Counted from the first letter of the stretch, positions 13,601 to 36,821 are shown. The stretch is DNA of 64,000 nucleotides from Membranipora membranacea (GCA_914767715.1 OU612067.1:17181001-17245000); one strand, 5' to 3'. Numbers and translations are program-made. The notes: generated by a model from the sequence alone, not told the origin.

Positions 13601-15545
13601 TACTTAATTGCATGATACGTAATCACGCCAATCCTTATACATAAAGGAGTCAATTTTACCCCAACCCCTTCAGAAAAATTGATTACTGACTTATACAAAT
13701 TGGATATAATTCGAAGATTGAGATGTTGGTTGGGAACTTTGCATAATGTAGTGGAGAAACATTTCTAGTGTTATGTCATAATACTGTTTTCAGTAGTTTT
13801 CACTAGTTTTTGCTCCAGTGTTTTGCGGAAATGATATATGTGATTTGTATATATATGAATTTTCAGTCAATCGCTCTTTATAGATGGAGTGTTGCGAGTA
13901 ATATGCTGTCTAGGAAAATGTTTAGTTGTAGATGGGTTTGAAAGTCTATCAAAAATAGATGAAAACATTGTGTATAATGGTCATCTATAGAGTGAGATAT
14001 TACCAGATTTGACAGGTGCTACAACACTCTTGTATCTGTTGACAGGTATATCCTCATTGTTACTGAGAGGCGGAGCAGAATGCCTGTCACCTGGCAGCTG
14101 ATCCCTTGTGATTGGAGCAACAGGTGCTTGCTTCTTCTCCTTCTTCTTAGTGTTGATGGAAACGGAGTTTGTTTTAGTCCAGTCTATCTGGTCAAGTGCT
14201 CCTACAACACAAGAAACCGTTTTAAAATGCGGATTAAGTAAAATAAAATTAGATTTCAAAATACTAGAAACAAGAGAAGTACTCCTAAGGAAGCAGGAGA
14301 GTTCTATTCCAATGAAAATTCAGAGAAGGTCCAGCACCCTTGATATCCTAGCTTTTCCCTAACTTTGCAGAGAACATGCTTAGTTGTTGTTCTGAGAGTT
14401 CTGACCAATGACTGGCCAGTTGAGCATTCACAACATCACCGAAACAAAAAGGCTCCAAACAAAACAAACCTAGTATGCCATCAAGCAAGGAGTCATCTTT
14501 TTTGCTGGGAGGTACAAACAGTTCCTCCTCATCGGAGATCTCGTCATATATGTTTTCAGCTTGTTTGTTTCTTAGCGTATGTTTGACAGGAACCACATGA
14601 GCACCAAAAAGTCCGTCTAAACTGTCAAATATTCCGTAGCTTGATGTTCGGCGCTGATCTTGAGGTAAATCAGTTGTAAGTTGATCTCCTGACGGTTCTA
14701 AATATGTCTCCTCCGGAATCAGGACATCGACGGCCGTCAATGTGTCAACGTCGTCAGCCATAGCGATAAACAATGAACAACCGAATTTTACCTCCTGCGC
14801 TATTTCGTAGCCAAGTCCAGCTATGACTAACCACCACCAACGCAATCGATTCCTATTGCTAACTGGTATCCTTGTAGACGGACACTTCACCAACCAAACA
14901 CTAATCATGAACAGTGAATTAAATGATAGCGCTGTTGTTTAAAAGGATTTAAATTGGTGATCTTGGTGATATTAAAAGCTGATGTACGAGCTTATGACAT
15001 AATAGTAGAGATGATTGCAGGTTACAGGCTAGCTGCTTCAACATGAACATGCTAGATCGGAGCACTTGATTGGTGATGTCATTGCTTGGAGGGTAATTAT
15101 GAATGGTGCCAATGTGACAGGGTCACTAAACTCCATGAGTGCTCATATCTCACTGGTGAGGTCTCCTCAACTCCACCAGGTCAAGGATTTGTAAAGATCG
15201 ACGACTACACGGAGATCGAATTTCACGACGACGCTTTGCACACAAACTCAAGAATTTATGGCGAGAACATCCAACAACTTGCTTACAAGTTTTTGACTCC
15301 ATTTTAGATCATTGAATAGTAAGAGTCAGTGAAAAAGCTGCAATTATGTACGGACCAAGGACTCCTTGGACGGACGCTGAGATTTCTAAAGCGGCTGATC
15401 AACTCTTATATAAGAAGCCACCATTTCAAACATATAGTGATGCAGTAGGTCTGTCCACAGCAGTACAGGAGAAAAGCTAAACAGTATATATCACCAAGCA
15501 AAACAGATTGTCTTAAATCAACTCACCTCTCACTTTGTCCGCCAT
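4641..15545 (-). CDS. PTB/PID-like domain adaptor protein, 12 coding exons, two alternative first exons
   Basis: I do not recognise the exact orthologue. Exons in transcript order: alternative first exons 15545-15527 or 14761-14470, then 14201-14004, 13024-12866, 11448-11241, 10686-10461, 9814-9649, 9345-9277, 8534-8325, 7968-7766, 6315-6148, 5368-5259 and 4824-4641 (stop TGA). Both versions close in frame, at 639 and 730 residues. In the long form, residues about 203-378 read like a PTB domain: IYLGYLGSIKVP as strand 1, RIVCVSAQGVEVYF in the core, then QHKHISLLKHPALLCMVV and a C-terminal helix FLAQRIRVELEGLYMQ. A Lys-rich stretch (AKKKLGKKKQK) follows. The rest is low complexity, with a PFNPN motif and a C-terminal LFSSVGFD. 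PTB domains usually bind NPxY-type tails, so an adaptor role is inferred. Which PTB family it belongs to is uncertain. Confidence 0.82.
7157..7540 (+). mobile_element. 5'-truncated LINE 3' end (probable)
   Basis: An open frame of about 78 codons ends at TAA 7391-7393 and contains YIHDDVYFINEYLPNLPSGR and YRTLKYRSSRGKFFF. It is followed by about 150 bases of apparent 3' UTR ending in AATAAACCGATCAATCAATC, a short tandem tail typical of some non-LTR retrotransposons. It lies antisense in an intron of the PTB-like gene. No catalytic motif is left, so family assignment is an inference. Confidence 0.4.
8787..9118. mobile_element. 332-bp TIR element with CACTATGG ends and an internal tRNA-like segment
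   Basis: The left end CACTATGGTTCCATGG (8787) is matched by CCATGGAACCATAGTG (ending 9118). The flanks are ATT (8784-8786) and ATT (9119-9121), a 3-bp target duplication. CACTA-type termini with a 3-bp duplication suggest a non-autonomous CACTA-like element. Inside, 8936-9012 on the plus strand reads like a tRNA: A-box TGGTTAGCGG and B-box GGTTCAAGTCTC. A 13-bp hairpin follows near 9046. It lies in an intron of the PTB-like gene. Confidence 0.75.
8936..9012 (+). repeat. tRNA-like segment inside the CACTA-type MITE
   Basis: Pol III-like A-box GTGGTTAGCGGCGC and B-box GGGGTTCAAGTCTC are spaced as in a tRNA. The acceptor stem is not convincing, so this is probably a SINE head or decayed tRNA rather than a functional tRNA gene. 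Confidence 0.5.
10370..10387. repeat. Short palindrome CAGGGAGAATTCTCCCTG, copy 1
   Basis: A perfect 18-bp palindrome. The same core (GGGAGAATTCTCCC) recurs at about 15793-15810 and 32788-32804. Confidence 0.6.
12817..12902 (-). repeat. Tandem duplication of a coding exon end and splice donor
   Basis: Two adjacent, near-identical units of about 42-45 bases cover the end of the 13024-12866 exon. Each holds CTCAATAAAAGTCCCACCC and a TCTAAAG|GT donor. The upstream donor at 12866/12865 restores phase 1 for the next exon. Reading into the second unit meets an in-frame stop, so only the first donor gives a full-length protein. Confidence 0.75.
13110..13314 (-). mobile_element. tRNA-derived SINE, copy 3
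   Basis: Minus-strand copy with an intact B-box (TGTTCGAATCCC), a damaged A-box and the shared body (CCAACCTGCCTAAAAACTGA). A poly-C/poly-G run at 13185-13198 interrupts it. It lies in an intron of the PTB-like gene, beside the exon at 13024. Confidence 0.75.
14470..14761 (-). CDS. Alternative first coding exon (long) of the PTB-like gene
   Basis: The exon encodes MADDVDTLTAV through DSLLDGILG, 97 codons plus one base. It is acidic and contains SSYGIFDSLDGLFG. The frame stays open upstream to about 14908, so the 5' UTR is also open. The donor is CTAG|GTTTGT, weaker than consensus, and leaves phase 1, matching the acceptor at 14201. The body starts MADD, like MADK of the short exon, which may be chance. 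Confidence 0.65.
15086..15480 (+). other. Unexplained open-frame segment opposite the PTB-like first intron
   Basis: Two short plus-strand frames sit side by side: 15086-15307 (73 aa, containing GQGFVKIDDYTEIEFHDDAL) and 15346-15480 (44 aa, MYGPRTPWTDAEISKAADQ). Their composition looks more protein-like than nearby chance frames, and they lie between the two alternative first exons of the minus-strand gene. It could be a retrocopy fragment, a small antisense gene or chance. I recognise no family. Confidence 0.2.
15527..15545 (-). CDS. Alternative first coding exon (short) of the PTB-like gene
   Basis: Only 19 coding bases (MADKVR plus one G). The donor GAGAG|GTGAG is strong and the phase is 1, identical to the long first exon. 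Joining to 14201 gives MADKVRGALDQIDW. No acceptor is needed if this is a true first exon. The region upstream (15546 onward) would hold its promoter. Confidence 0.6.
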
Positions 15546-16650
15546 CGTTCAGCGATAGTCGTGAAATGAACCAAAATGTCTGACGTTACGACTTCGAGAT
15601 GTTATCCAAACTACGTTTACGTTAAGTCTATTTCGTTTTAAGTCAATCAGTCTCAGCTCTCAATCAATTGATTTGATCACCAAATGGTAGCCTTTATTTA
15701 TTATCATGTCACGTCATTTGCTTTAGGTTGAGGTGGACACACCTAGTATTCAAGCCGTATAACTGAAACTAAAAAGGAAGTTCATTGAATCAGGGAGAAT
15801 TCTCCCTGATTGAATCATTCAGGCAAAAGGCGTGTAACCAAATACTAGCCTGTTCGAAACCTAGCTATCTAATGTTTGATAATATAATACCATTCTAATG
15901 TTCTGCTTTCAATTCATCATGAACAATGCCCGTGGAATCACACAGCATTATTTGCACACAGCGCTGAATAGGAAAGCACAAGCAAATCAATATTCATAGG
16001 CGTGTCTGTAGAGTGCTTTTGTATAGTATTACTATTTTTACTCAGCAAAGACACTATTTTCAGCACACAGTTTCATATATTCAGAAAAGTGGACCACTTT
16101 ATGAAGATCATCATCATTGATATTTTTTATTTTTATGTAATTAAGTCATCAATGTTTAGAAACTGTCAGCACCAACAGTGTTAATGATGATGTTTTAGAG
16201 AAGGAAACTTGGCATCTCAATGTAATGCCACAGCTGGCCAACAAAAAACACATGGATTTGGTTGTTTTATTGCAACATAACGATGTCTTACAATTTCAAA
16301 CTATTTCCAGGTAACCTTGACACGCGGCCACAGTTTGGGTGGCCGCGTGTCAAGGTTAATCTCCAGCAGGTATCAAAAGCCGAAAAAAGTGGATTGTGTT
16401 CATAAATAAACTTGAGAAAAAACTGTATTCTTGTTCTTATCAAATCAATGCTTGTGTTAAATTTCTATAACTCCGGAGCACTAGATCCGATCAGATTCTT
16501 TGTCCAAACAGCAATGCGACAGCGTATTTATTTAGCTATTTTACATCTATAAGAACCACTTAGAGGATTTATTGCTTTAAAAGTACATTGAGCTATGATA
16601 TCAACTTTAAAAAAAAACAACAGGGAAGTGTAAAATCCTTAAATTGCCTG
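15546..16650. other. Region upstream of the PTB-like gene
   Basis: No gene is recognised. It should hold the promoter of the short first exon. It also carries a perfect 20-bp-arm hairpin at 16312-16358. Confidence 0.4.
16312..16358. repeat. Perfect hairpin, 20-bp arms, 7-base loop
   Basis: The left arm TAACCTTGACACGCGGCCAC and its exact complement flank the loop AGTTTGG. The arms are far more GC-rich than the surroundings. No run of T follows, so it is not a terminator-type structure. Confidence 0.85.
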
Positions 16651-16739
16651 AAGTACCGTGGCCCAGAAAGCCGGATAAAATTAAACTTATCTGCTGTGAA
16701 TTTAATTTAAAAAAGGCCTGAATTGAATTAAACATTTCA

Positions 16740-16945
16740 GTGAATTTAATCAAACTTTTCTGCATTAAACTTTTCTGCATCAAACTTTCAAGTTCTGCAT
16801 CAAACTTTACTCCTCTTAATCAAACTTTTCTATTCTGCATCAAACTTTTCTGTTCTGCATCAAACTTGTATACTCTGCATCAAACTTTTTGTTCTGCTGC
16901 ATCAAACTTTTCTACTCTGAATCAAACTTTTCCGCTCCACTGATA
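16740..16945 (+). repeat. Minisatellite in the left inverted repeat
   Basis: About ten imperfect copies of a CTGCATCAAACTTTTCT-type unit, with spacing variants and single-base changes. It mirrors the array at 18935-19045 on the opposite strand. Confidence 0.85.
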
Positions 16946-18396
16946 TCAACCACCCTATATACTATGTATTACTGTATGCAGGTCCTCAATCTACAAATTT
17001 GCCTCACAGAATATTTTGGTGCACATTTTGTTAGAAGGAAGATGAAAGATGGGTAACCAGCTATTTTTGGGCGTTCCCAGTACAAATATTTTATACCATA
17101 CATGCAGGTCTATTATTTAAGATTTGGTACCATACAGGCTGTTATCCTCAGCTTTATAAACTACAAGTTTTTAAGCAGGGAATTTAAATAATACACAGGT
17201 ATAAGAAATCAATACATTTATAAATATTTGTTGAATTCCCAAATAGCTTTTACAGCAAATGGAAAATCCTTACAAGTGGGACCTTTTGTCGTATACAGTC
17301 ACAATGAAACTTCAATTTCATTTGTGGGCCTAACCACTACTCTTATCATTCTTGCTAGTCAGCAAACAAGCCTAGTTTTTGGGAACAAACTTTAATAGCG
17401 ACCTTTACTATACTAAGGGCAACAGCTTATCACCAGCCCTAGACTGACTGGCCTCAGATCTTTCTTATACTATACAAAAAGGGAATGGTAAAGTCATAAA
17501 ATTTATTCTTCCACTCATTACCAATAATCGATTTCCATGAAATTTCTATAGTAATAACCAATATAACCAATATAACATTTAAAAAAAATGAAGCAATTAA
17601 TGTATGGACATTGTTTTCTGCTAGCTTGACAATATGAACTCTGCTGCAATCTAAGTGAGGTCACTACAAATAAATGGGCTTATGGTTTTGCTGGCCACAA
17701 TCCTCACCCGAAAACCTAATTCATTCTGTTAGCACGAGTCTGACCTAATACCACAATTTCAAACAATTTGTCAAACTTTTAATTGATACTGATACAAACA
17801 TGACAATTCACACCAGTGGGTTGCTGCATAACCACACAGGAGATAATACTACTTTGATAATATGGACAGGCTAAAATTGCAGTTCAAGAAAACATCCCAA
17901 TACATTAGGGAAATTTACTGGGAGTTTTTACCTAGGTAATACATACAGATGTAATAATAGTATTCCAAGTGGTGCGGAGGTTTTTGCAAGGGCCAGCCTC
18001 TACTAGGGTAATTATTTTAGTAAGAGCAAGTGTCATGAAATAGAATTGAATCTGGTCAGATGCCAGCTCTTTGTTTTCTATGAGGTTTTATTGCTTTGCA
18101 ACAGCAGAATGTTATACATTTCTGTTAGCAATCTGACTCATACATACTCAGACTCATACATGATAATAGCTTAGCTTCAGCGTATAGCCTAACGAAATTT
18201 GTGAAAGGATGGGTCCGAAGAGAATGATACTTCCTGTCTGTTGAGGCAATCAACAATTTCTATGATGATTCACTTTTCACATTTATGTGCTGGACGGGTT
18301 TAGAATCCAACATACATGAAGAAATAATAATATGTCTAGAAAAGCAAACAGAGGGTCTCCCTGTATAAACCAGTTTAAATAGATATTTCTGATATA

Positions 18397-18743
18397 CCCT
18401 ATAGGAGTTTAATCTAGCTAGAGTTTAATTTCGCTATCTGGACCTGGTACTAAATTTCACTAGTACTAAATTTCGCTAGTAGGCTTACTAGTGAAAATTA
18501 AAAAAAAATGTCCTAGCTGGGATACAAACCCAGGGCATAAATCTCCATCTGATTGCTAGGCAGACACTTAGACCACTACACCACGCTAGCTTGCATGCTT
18601 AGGGAAGGCGTATTCCTGTATAATTTTACATTGTTTATGAAACTATGGTGAGTGAGTTTAATTTAAGTTACACTAAATTTCGCAACCTAGGCAACAACCG
18701 AAAAGCGAATCCTAAATGCCGCGAAAACTAAACTCCTATAGGG
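18397..18743. mobile_element. Nested 347-bp TA-flanked TIR element with tRNA-like segment
   Basis: The termini CCCTATAGGAGTTTA and TAAACTCCTATAGGG are perfect 15-bp inverted repeats flanked by TA on both sides, as for Tc1/mariner-type MITEs. Inside, 18517-18597 on the minus strand is tRNA-like, with GTGGTGTAGTGGTCTAAG as A-box and GGGTTTGTATCCC as B-box. The element has inserted into the larger transposon. Confidence 0.75.
18517..18597 (-). repeat. tRNA-like segment in the nested MITE
   Basis: A- and B-box-like motifs are correctly ordered and spaced on the minus strand. The anticodon loop is 9 bases in my folding, so a functional tRNA is unlikely. Confidence 0.5.
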
Positions 18744-18934
18744 TAGCTGTTCGAAATGTTTGGGAGAAACATATTGTCCATGCTGTGTGACTGTGGCCTT
18801 GATAAAGACTGCCATGCAGTTCTATTGCAAATCATCGATGATGGATTGAAATGAAAGCCTATTGACTATGAACTATTGGTAGACTGAGGACCTACATGCA
18901 GCAATATATAATATAGGGTGGTTGATATCAATGG

Positions 18935-19045
18935 AGCGGAAAAGTTTGATTCAGAGTAGAAAAGTTTGATGCAGAGTAGAAAAGTTTGATGCAGAACAGA
19001 AAAGTTTGATGCAGAACAGAAAAGTTTGATGCAGAGAAGTTTGAA
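18935..19045 (-). repeat. Minisatellite in the right inverted repeat
   Basis: Five or six copies of AAAAGTTTGATGCAGA-type units. They are more regular and fewer than in the left arm, so the arrays have diverged in copy number since insertion. Confidence 0.85.
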
Positions 19046-19140
19046 TAAATTCACTGAAATGTTTAATTCAATTCAGGCCTTTTTAAATTAAATTCACAGC
19101 AGATAAGTTTAGTTTTATCCGGCTTCCTGGGCCACAGTAC

Positions 19141-19932
19141 TGAAGGGTTGTAAAGGCACAAAGAATAAGTCATGTTACATTGAAAATTCATAAAAGACAA
19201 ATAAAAATGGTAGGTAGGTGACTTGTGAAAATAAAAATGGAAGCAGACTTTGATTATCACAGAAAGAGGAATGCCACAGCTATTTTAGCCTTACCTTTGC
19301 AACTCTCAGTTTTGTCAGAAACAGAACAAAACATGGGCCTAAAGCTAAGCCACCTGTGTCCAGTATGGGTTATTATGCTTACTATAATTTTTACTTCATA
19401 CTTTGAACAAATGAAAGCTGTTCGAGTGGCATGCTTTAAATTTGGACAAAATCGTAGATGGCTCGAACCTACAAATGGCATGATATCAGTAATATCAATG
19501 ATTTTACTTGTCTGCACTTATAAAATATACACATGAAACTCATATTTAGTCAAAGTATGGTATTATCAATATTAATAGTGAACCTATTCTACAAAAGTTG
19601 AGCTCGAAAAGGATAAAAAACTGGTATGAACCTATATTACAATCCGATGATACTTGTTTGAAATATGTAACACCCTTACATATCAAAGCATATAGCACAT
19701 CGATAACTTGTATCAGTATGCTAAATAATAAAAATATGAGCATATTAAGTCAACAAATTAGTATGTCAGCAAAAGCCATTAAATATATTTATAACTAAAT
19801 TCAAACATTTTGTTTACTATGAATGATGATGTGTGATGAGTATGACAGTCATAGACATGTATATTGCAAACTGGTTGTGCTGTGAAGCTTGATCCAAGCT
19901 GTGCTGTGGAGTGTAGATATGTGATAGTCGTA
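19141..19932. other. Region between transposon and copine stop
   Basis: Probably copine 3' UTR and flank. Open frames on both strands here (for example 19225-19536 plus) show no recognisable domain, and I do not call them genes. Confidence 0.4.
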
Positions 19933-32313
<12,381 letters not shown>

Positions 32314-33336
32314 GTTATTCTAAAATGTGGTGATTACTGATCCAGAAAAAAATTTCAGGTGTGCCTATAAATGTGATTATGAATCATGTATTGCAAACAT
32401 TGTTTACATCAACTAATAGGTCAGTTGATTTTAAGCCAATGAAATCTCTTGATAAATACTATAAACCAATCACAAATCACAGCTCTTGAGATATGAGAGC
32501 AACCATTTCCTGTTGTAGTTTCATTTTCACTTTAGTGATTTGTACTTTGTACTTTGGTGATTCTGTTCAACAGAATTATATCACAGATTATAGGGAAAAG
32601 GTTTGGTAGACCAATTCTCAGATGACTGAATAAAACAAAAAGAATCATGCACAAATCTGTACAGTGCATCAGATCTGTGAACTTCCTAGCCAGTAAGACA
32701 GTCAAAACTTTGAGAAAACCTGCTTGTTGTAGATTCATGTAAGTAACAATCAATTATAATTATTGTAATGTAATGTGTGTGTAAACAGGGAGAATTCTCC
32801 CTTGTGTAAATGATTAGTAGTAGGCCAATATTGTGTTAACTTGCTGCTAGTTGTGTTCCTGCTGCAGTGCAGGCTTATGAAGATGCTTGTCTTGAGACAG
32901 TCACATTTATGTAAATCTCTAGTCACTGACTAGAGAAGTCAGACCCTACCCTATCCTTACATCTTCTATTCTCATTAGTAAACAAAGCTGTTGCAACTGT
33001 GCTCTGATTTGTTATATATTCAGAAAAGGGCTAGGCGAAGTGAGGCGAGAACTCACTCCCTTCATGAAGGTTAAAGGCTGATATTGGGTCCCGTAGGAGA
33101 TATACCTAGGGGTGTTTGGTTTGTTGATGTTATGCATTGACTTAGTTGTTGGGAATCTGTAATTTCCTCAGTATCATCTTTATAACTCACAGGATTTATA
33201 CTGTTCTTTATGTATCACCGATTATGAGGCTATTTGATATTTTTTTCAAGAAAATATTAAACTTTATACGCAATTCGAAAGGTGGAAGTTTGATAAAGCA
33301 AGCATTAGTTTCTCCTATGTCACTGATCATCCACAA
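32314..33336. promoter_or_regulatory. Divergent intergenic region, copine / ABHD11
   Basis: About 1.0 kb separates the two start codons and should hold both promoters and 5' UTRs. I see no clear TATA box or motif. A GGGAGAATTCTCCC palindrome lies near 32790. Confidence 0.45.
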
Positions 33337-35759
33337 ATGCTAAAGCTAATGTCTCTCTTTACATCTATTTCACTGTTTGGTAGATCATCAGTGCCATTAG
33401 CTTACACAAGGCATCAGCCAGAAAGTTTGCAGAATGATTCAGTGCAATCTGAACCACTCATTATTCTCCACGGCTTATTTGCATCAAAAAACAGCTGGCA
33501 AAGTTTGTGTAAAAGATTCGCTAATGAACTGGGCACACAGGTGAGAGTCTAGCGACAGTTGATCTATTATATTTCAAGCTTTGTTTGATTTCGGCTGATG
33601 TCTTGTTACTGGCTCGATGCCAAATAAAGACCACCCATGTGATACTAGACCACCCATAAGTCACCATCTCATATTTATTGGTTGCTTATAACCTTTATTC
33701 TAGTTTTAGCATCAGCAGACCGTGTGCAAGAAATATATTTTCGTAGAATTGGATGATATCCATGCAAGACTGATGTAAAAATAAATTTTGCCATATTTAG
33801 AATGACTGCATAATGAAAATATTAATATAACTCAACATTGGGCAACATTGATGATTCATATGTTCCTATTGATAGCGCTATTCTGAATATTATCACAATT
33901 GGCCAGTTTACCTTCTTTGATATAATTGTTAGCATTTTGATGTGATCATAATATTATTATTTTTGAGGTAATTGCAGTAGATGCCAGAAACCATGGAGAG
34001 AGTTCGCACACAGCTCATATGGACTATGTGTTAATGGCTGATGATATCAATAATCTGTTTGAGGAGTTGAATATAACACAGGCACACTTACTAGGTCACA
34101 GCATGGGCGGCAAAACTGCCATGAAATTTGCATTGAGACATGTAAGTTGGTAAATTTTAGATTTCCTCTAATGATTTTTTTGTCATTCCAGGAGGAGGGA
34201 TTATGAGTTAGAGTTTGGTTGTGTAGTAATTTTATCTAACACGATTCTAGCTAGCTAATGTGGGAGCTTTATTTAACGAATGGAGGGTGAATAAATATTA
34301 GCTAGGCGTAAATCCCACTATTTCGACCTGTATCGATGGTTGAATTTTTCCTCCTGTGAAAACTCAAGCCCCTATGGGTACCTATTGTGACATTTTCTAT
34401 AATCTATATCTCTCTTTTATCCGCTTTGTGAGTTTCTCGATTATCGGACACAGTAGTTATGCGTCCAATGTCAAAGTAACCACAACTCCTCATCAGTACT
34501 TTGAAAATGTTTATCTTGCACTTTTCAGTCTGAATTGTTGAAATCACTAGTTATTGAAGATGTGACCCCAACCTCTAGTCCTAATTCCGCTGACATACTG
34601 CAATACATAAGAGCTATTGATAATGTGGACCTGAGTCTCAATGGTAATAAAATCACTGCATTGAGACGGAAAGCGTTTGTGGACCTAGAAAACGAAATAC
34701 CGGTGAGTTTTACAACTTATGTGTTCAAGTATGAGAGTGTTAAACGATTATTGGAATTTCTTTCGTCGCTGTTCAATTGAATGCACCTCACTATGTTTGT
34801 GGCAGTTGTGGAAGTTTATAAAAGACCCACAATGTAAATTCGTTCAGACCAAAGCTGAAACTGCAATTGGTTTTTATTAAAAATCTTGTGCATGACGTCA
34901 CCATAACTATGATGTTACGGTAATTAAGTCCTCACTAAGATGGAGCTTTATCCTTATTTGAAGAACATGGGCGTGAGAACACTTCTTTTACAAAACCTTG
35001 TTCCTGATCCTGATGCAGACAGGGCGAAATGGAGAGTCAATCTTGATAGTATAGTCACAAATATAGATGCACTTCTCGGCTGGGATGAAGACGCTGTGAT
35101 CGGGGAGAGGTTCAATGGCCCAACCTGTTTTATTGGTGGTGCCAATTCTACATACATGCCGTAAGTTAGAGCAAAACAGTTGGGATTATTTCAAACACCC
35201 ACCTGTACATCTATATGGGTAATGAAGGGAGCAGGAAGGCTAGCGGAGTTTTCCATATCTACTGAGGGAACAACTCCTAATAATATCCGATCCATCTTCC
35301 ATAATACGGGCATTTATTATTGAAGAAGACCGAGACATGGCATGATCAAGTATTACACAAATACAAGTTTTGAGCTCTTAATAATATTGCCTACATTGGC
35401 ACTAACCTACTTCTTTTTAGCAACTCACCAACCAAAGATCTCTTATTGTACCATGAGGATTATTAGTTTTGGGGAAAGAATGAAAAAATGAAAAACCTGT
35501 TCTGCAATACCTCAGTTGTTTAATCCAACAACCCCAATTGAATGCTGATTATCTTGACTTTTGCACATGTACATATTTTGTTAATTATAGGGGCGGGACA
35601 GTGGAAGGTGCTGCTAGAAAGATGATCGTTGATTATTTCCCAAAAGTCAAGTTCAACACTATCCATGACGCTGGGCATTGGGTACATTCTGAACAGCCAG
35701 TCAAGTTTACCGAAGTACTCTATGATTTTATCAAGTCCGTCAACCAGGGACAAAGCTGA
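33337..35759 (+). CDS. ABHD11: ABHD11-like alpha/beta hydrolase
   Basis: Serine hydrolase of the alpha/beta fold; ABHD11 in other animals is mitochondrial, acts on acyl lipids and protects the 2-oxoglutarate dehydrogenase complex. Exons 33337-33540, 33968-34141, 34529-34702, 34940-35160 and 35591-35759 give 942 nt and 313 aa, close to the usual ABHD11 length. Seen motifs: oxyanion-strand LIILHGLFASKNSW (residues 41-54), VDARNHGES, nucleophile elbow GHSMGGKTAM with Ser113, and DAGHWVHSEQP with catalytic His287. The N-terminus (MLKLMSLFTSISLFGRS) is hydrophobic with basic residues and few acids, consistent with a mitochondrial leader. All exon phases match; the fourth exon opens directly after CACTAAG. 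It is transcribed away from the copine gene and converges with the ACBD5-like gene. Confidence 0.93.
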
Positions 35760-36821
35760 CAACAACAAGTTGTGTAGGAAATTTTACCAATCCATATCCA
35801 TTTCTACCTGTTTTCTTTGCTTAATGACCTGTTACAACGCTAGCTGACTACACACTGAATATCATAATATTTCTTCTTTTTTTATTGAGATGATGTCTAT
35901 TATCTATGATATAAAGAGTGGAATATATTTTTTTATCTGACAACATAAAAAATCAAACACATGCGGTTGACAATCGGATATAAAAATTTGTTTTCAGACC
36001 AGTACAAATTCACTGTGTAACTTTTCAGCAACCCCACTAATATCAGAATCTCCATCAAAATTACTATGAATTGATTGTTGGAAGGCTACAAATAATAAAT
36101 TAAGATGCATTCTAATCTGATTGACACAAATTTGGTACTACAATGAACATCTTTGGTTTTCAAAGTTACATCTTTACAATGCTTATTGTTTATCATTATT
36201 ATGTCTTTGGTTCCCCCACCACCAGCCAATAAAAATGATTCTGTTTAAGATTGATCAGTTCAGCGAATCCGTCTACATATTAAATTTGTGATTCTGCTTT
36301 TCTCCCATCTACATGTAGGTCTACTATCACAGTCACAAAGGAAGTCTATCTGACATCACTCCATCACTCTCTGATCTCATAACATGAAGACTTCGTACTT
36401 CGATCATGTTCTTCTCCTATAAATAATACAACAAGGCAATAATGAACATACTGTTAAAACTAACCATTCACTGATAAAAAAGCGTCTATATTATTTGTTT
36501 TCTAGAAAGTTTACAGATAACAGAGTAGTTAAAAAGTAACTTGTTGACCTCTTGATTGACTATATGCTTTTTTTCTGTATAATAATATAACCTTTATTTC
36601 AAACCATTGGTATGCTACCTTAAGGAAAGTGGCCGCCCTTACAGGTTTTGGTACAAGAAAGAATACAAAATGATAAAATGCATATGATAGGGTTAAGGAA
36701 AGTCAGCACATTATTAACCTGAAATTTCTCAGATAAATACACACTATTGGCAATGGCGTAGGATTACACCAATGCTCCGAAAGAAGAGACTTATCATGTA
36801 TGATAAATCCTTGGTTAGTAC
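35760..36821. other. Convergent 3' region, ABHD11 / ACBD5
   Basis: No coding exon is seen. Plus-strand AATAAA occurs near 36091 and could end the ABHD11 transcript. Confidence 0.45.

Larger units (their letters stand above)
16653..19140. mobile_element. 2.5-kb non-autonomous transposon with long inverted repeats and internal minisatellite
   Basis: The ends GTACCGTGGCCCAG (16653) and CTGGGCCACAGTAC (ending 19140) are inverted. They are flanked by TGAA on both sides (16649-16652 and 19141-19144), a likely 4-bp target duplication. The inverted repeats run to about 16996 and from about 18885, so each arm is roughly 260-340 bp. Each arm holds a tandem array of a unit of about 18-20 bp, CTGCATCAAACTTTTCT, with different copy number and spacing in the two arms. 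The interior has no open frame that looks like a transposase, so it must rely on an autonomous partner. A smaller TIR element (18397-18743) is nested inside. It lies 0.8 kb downstream of the copine gene. Confidence 0.85.

Noticed and set aside
14348-14908. A separate 186-aa gene
   Set aside because: The frame runs past a splice donor at 14469; its phase fits as a first exon of the PTB-like gene instead.
19225-19536. 103-aa plus-strand frame downstream of the copine gene
   Set aside because: No domain, no splice context and overlapping frames on the other strand; probably chance.
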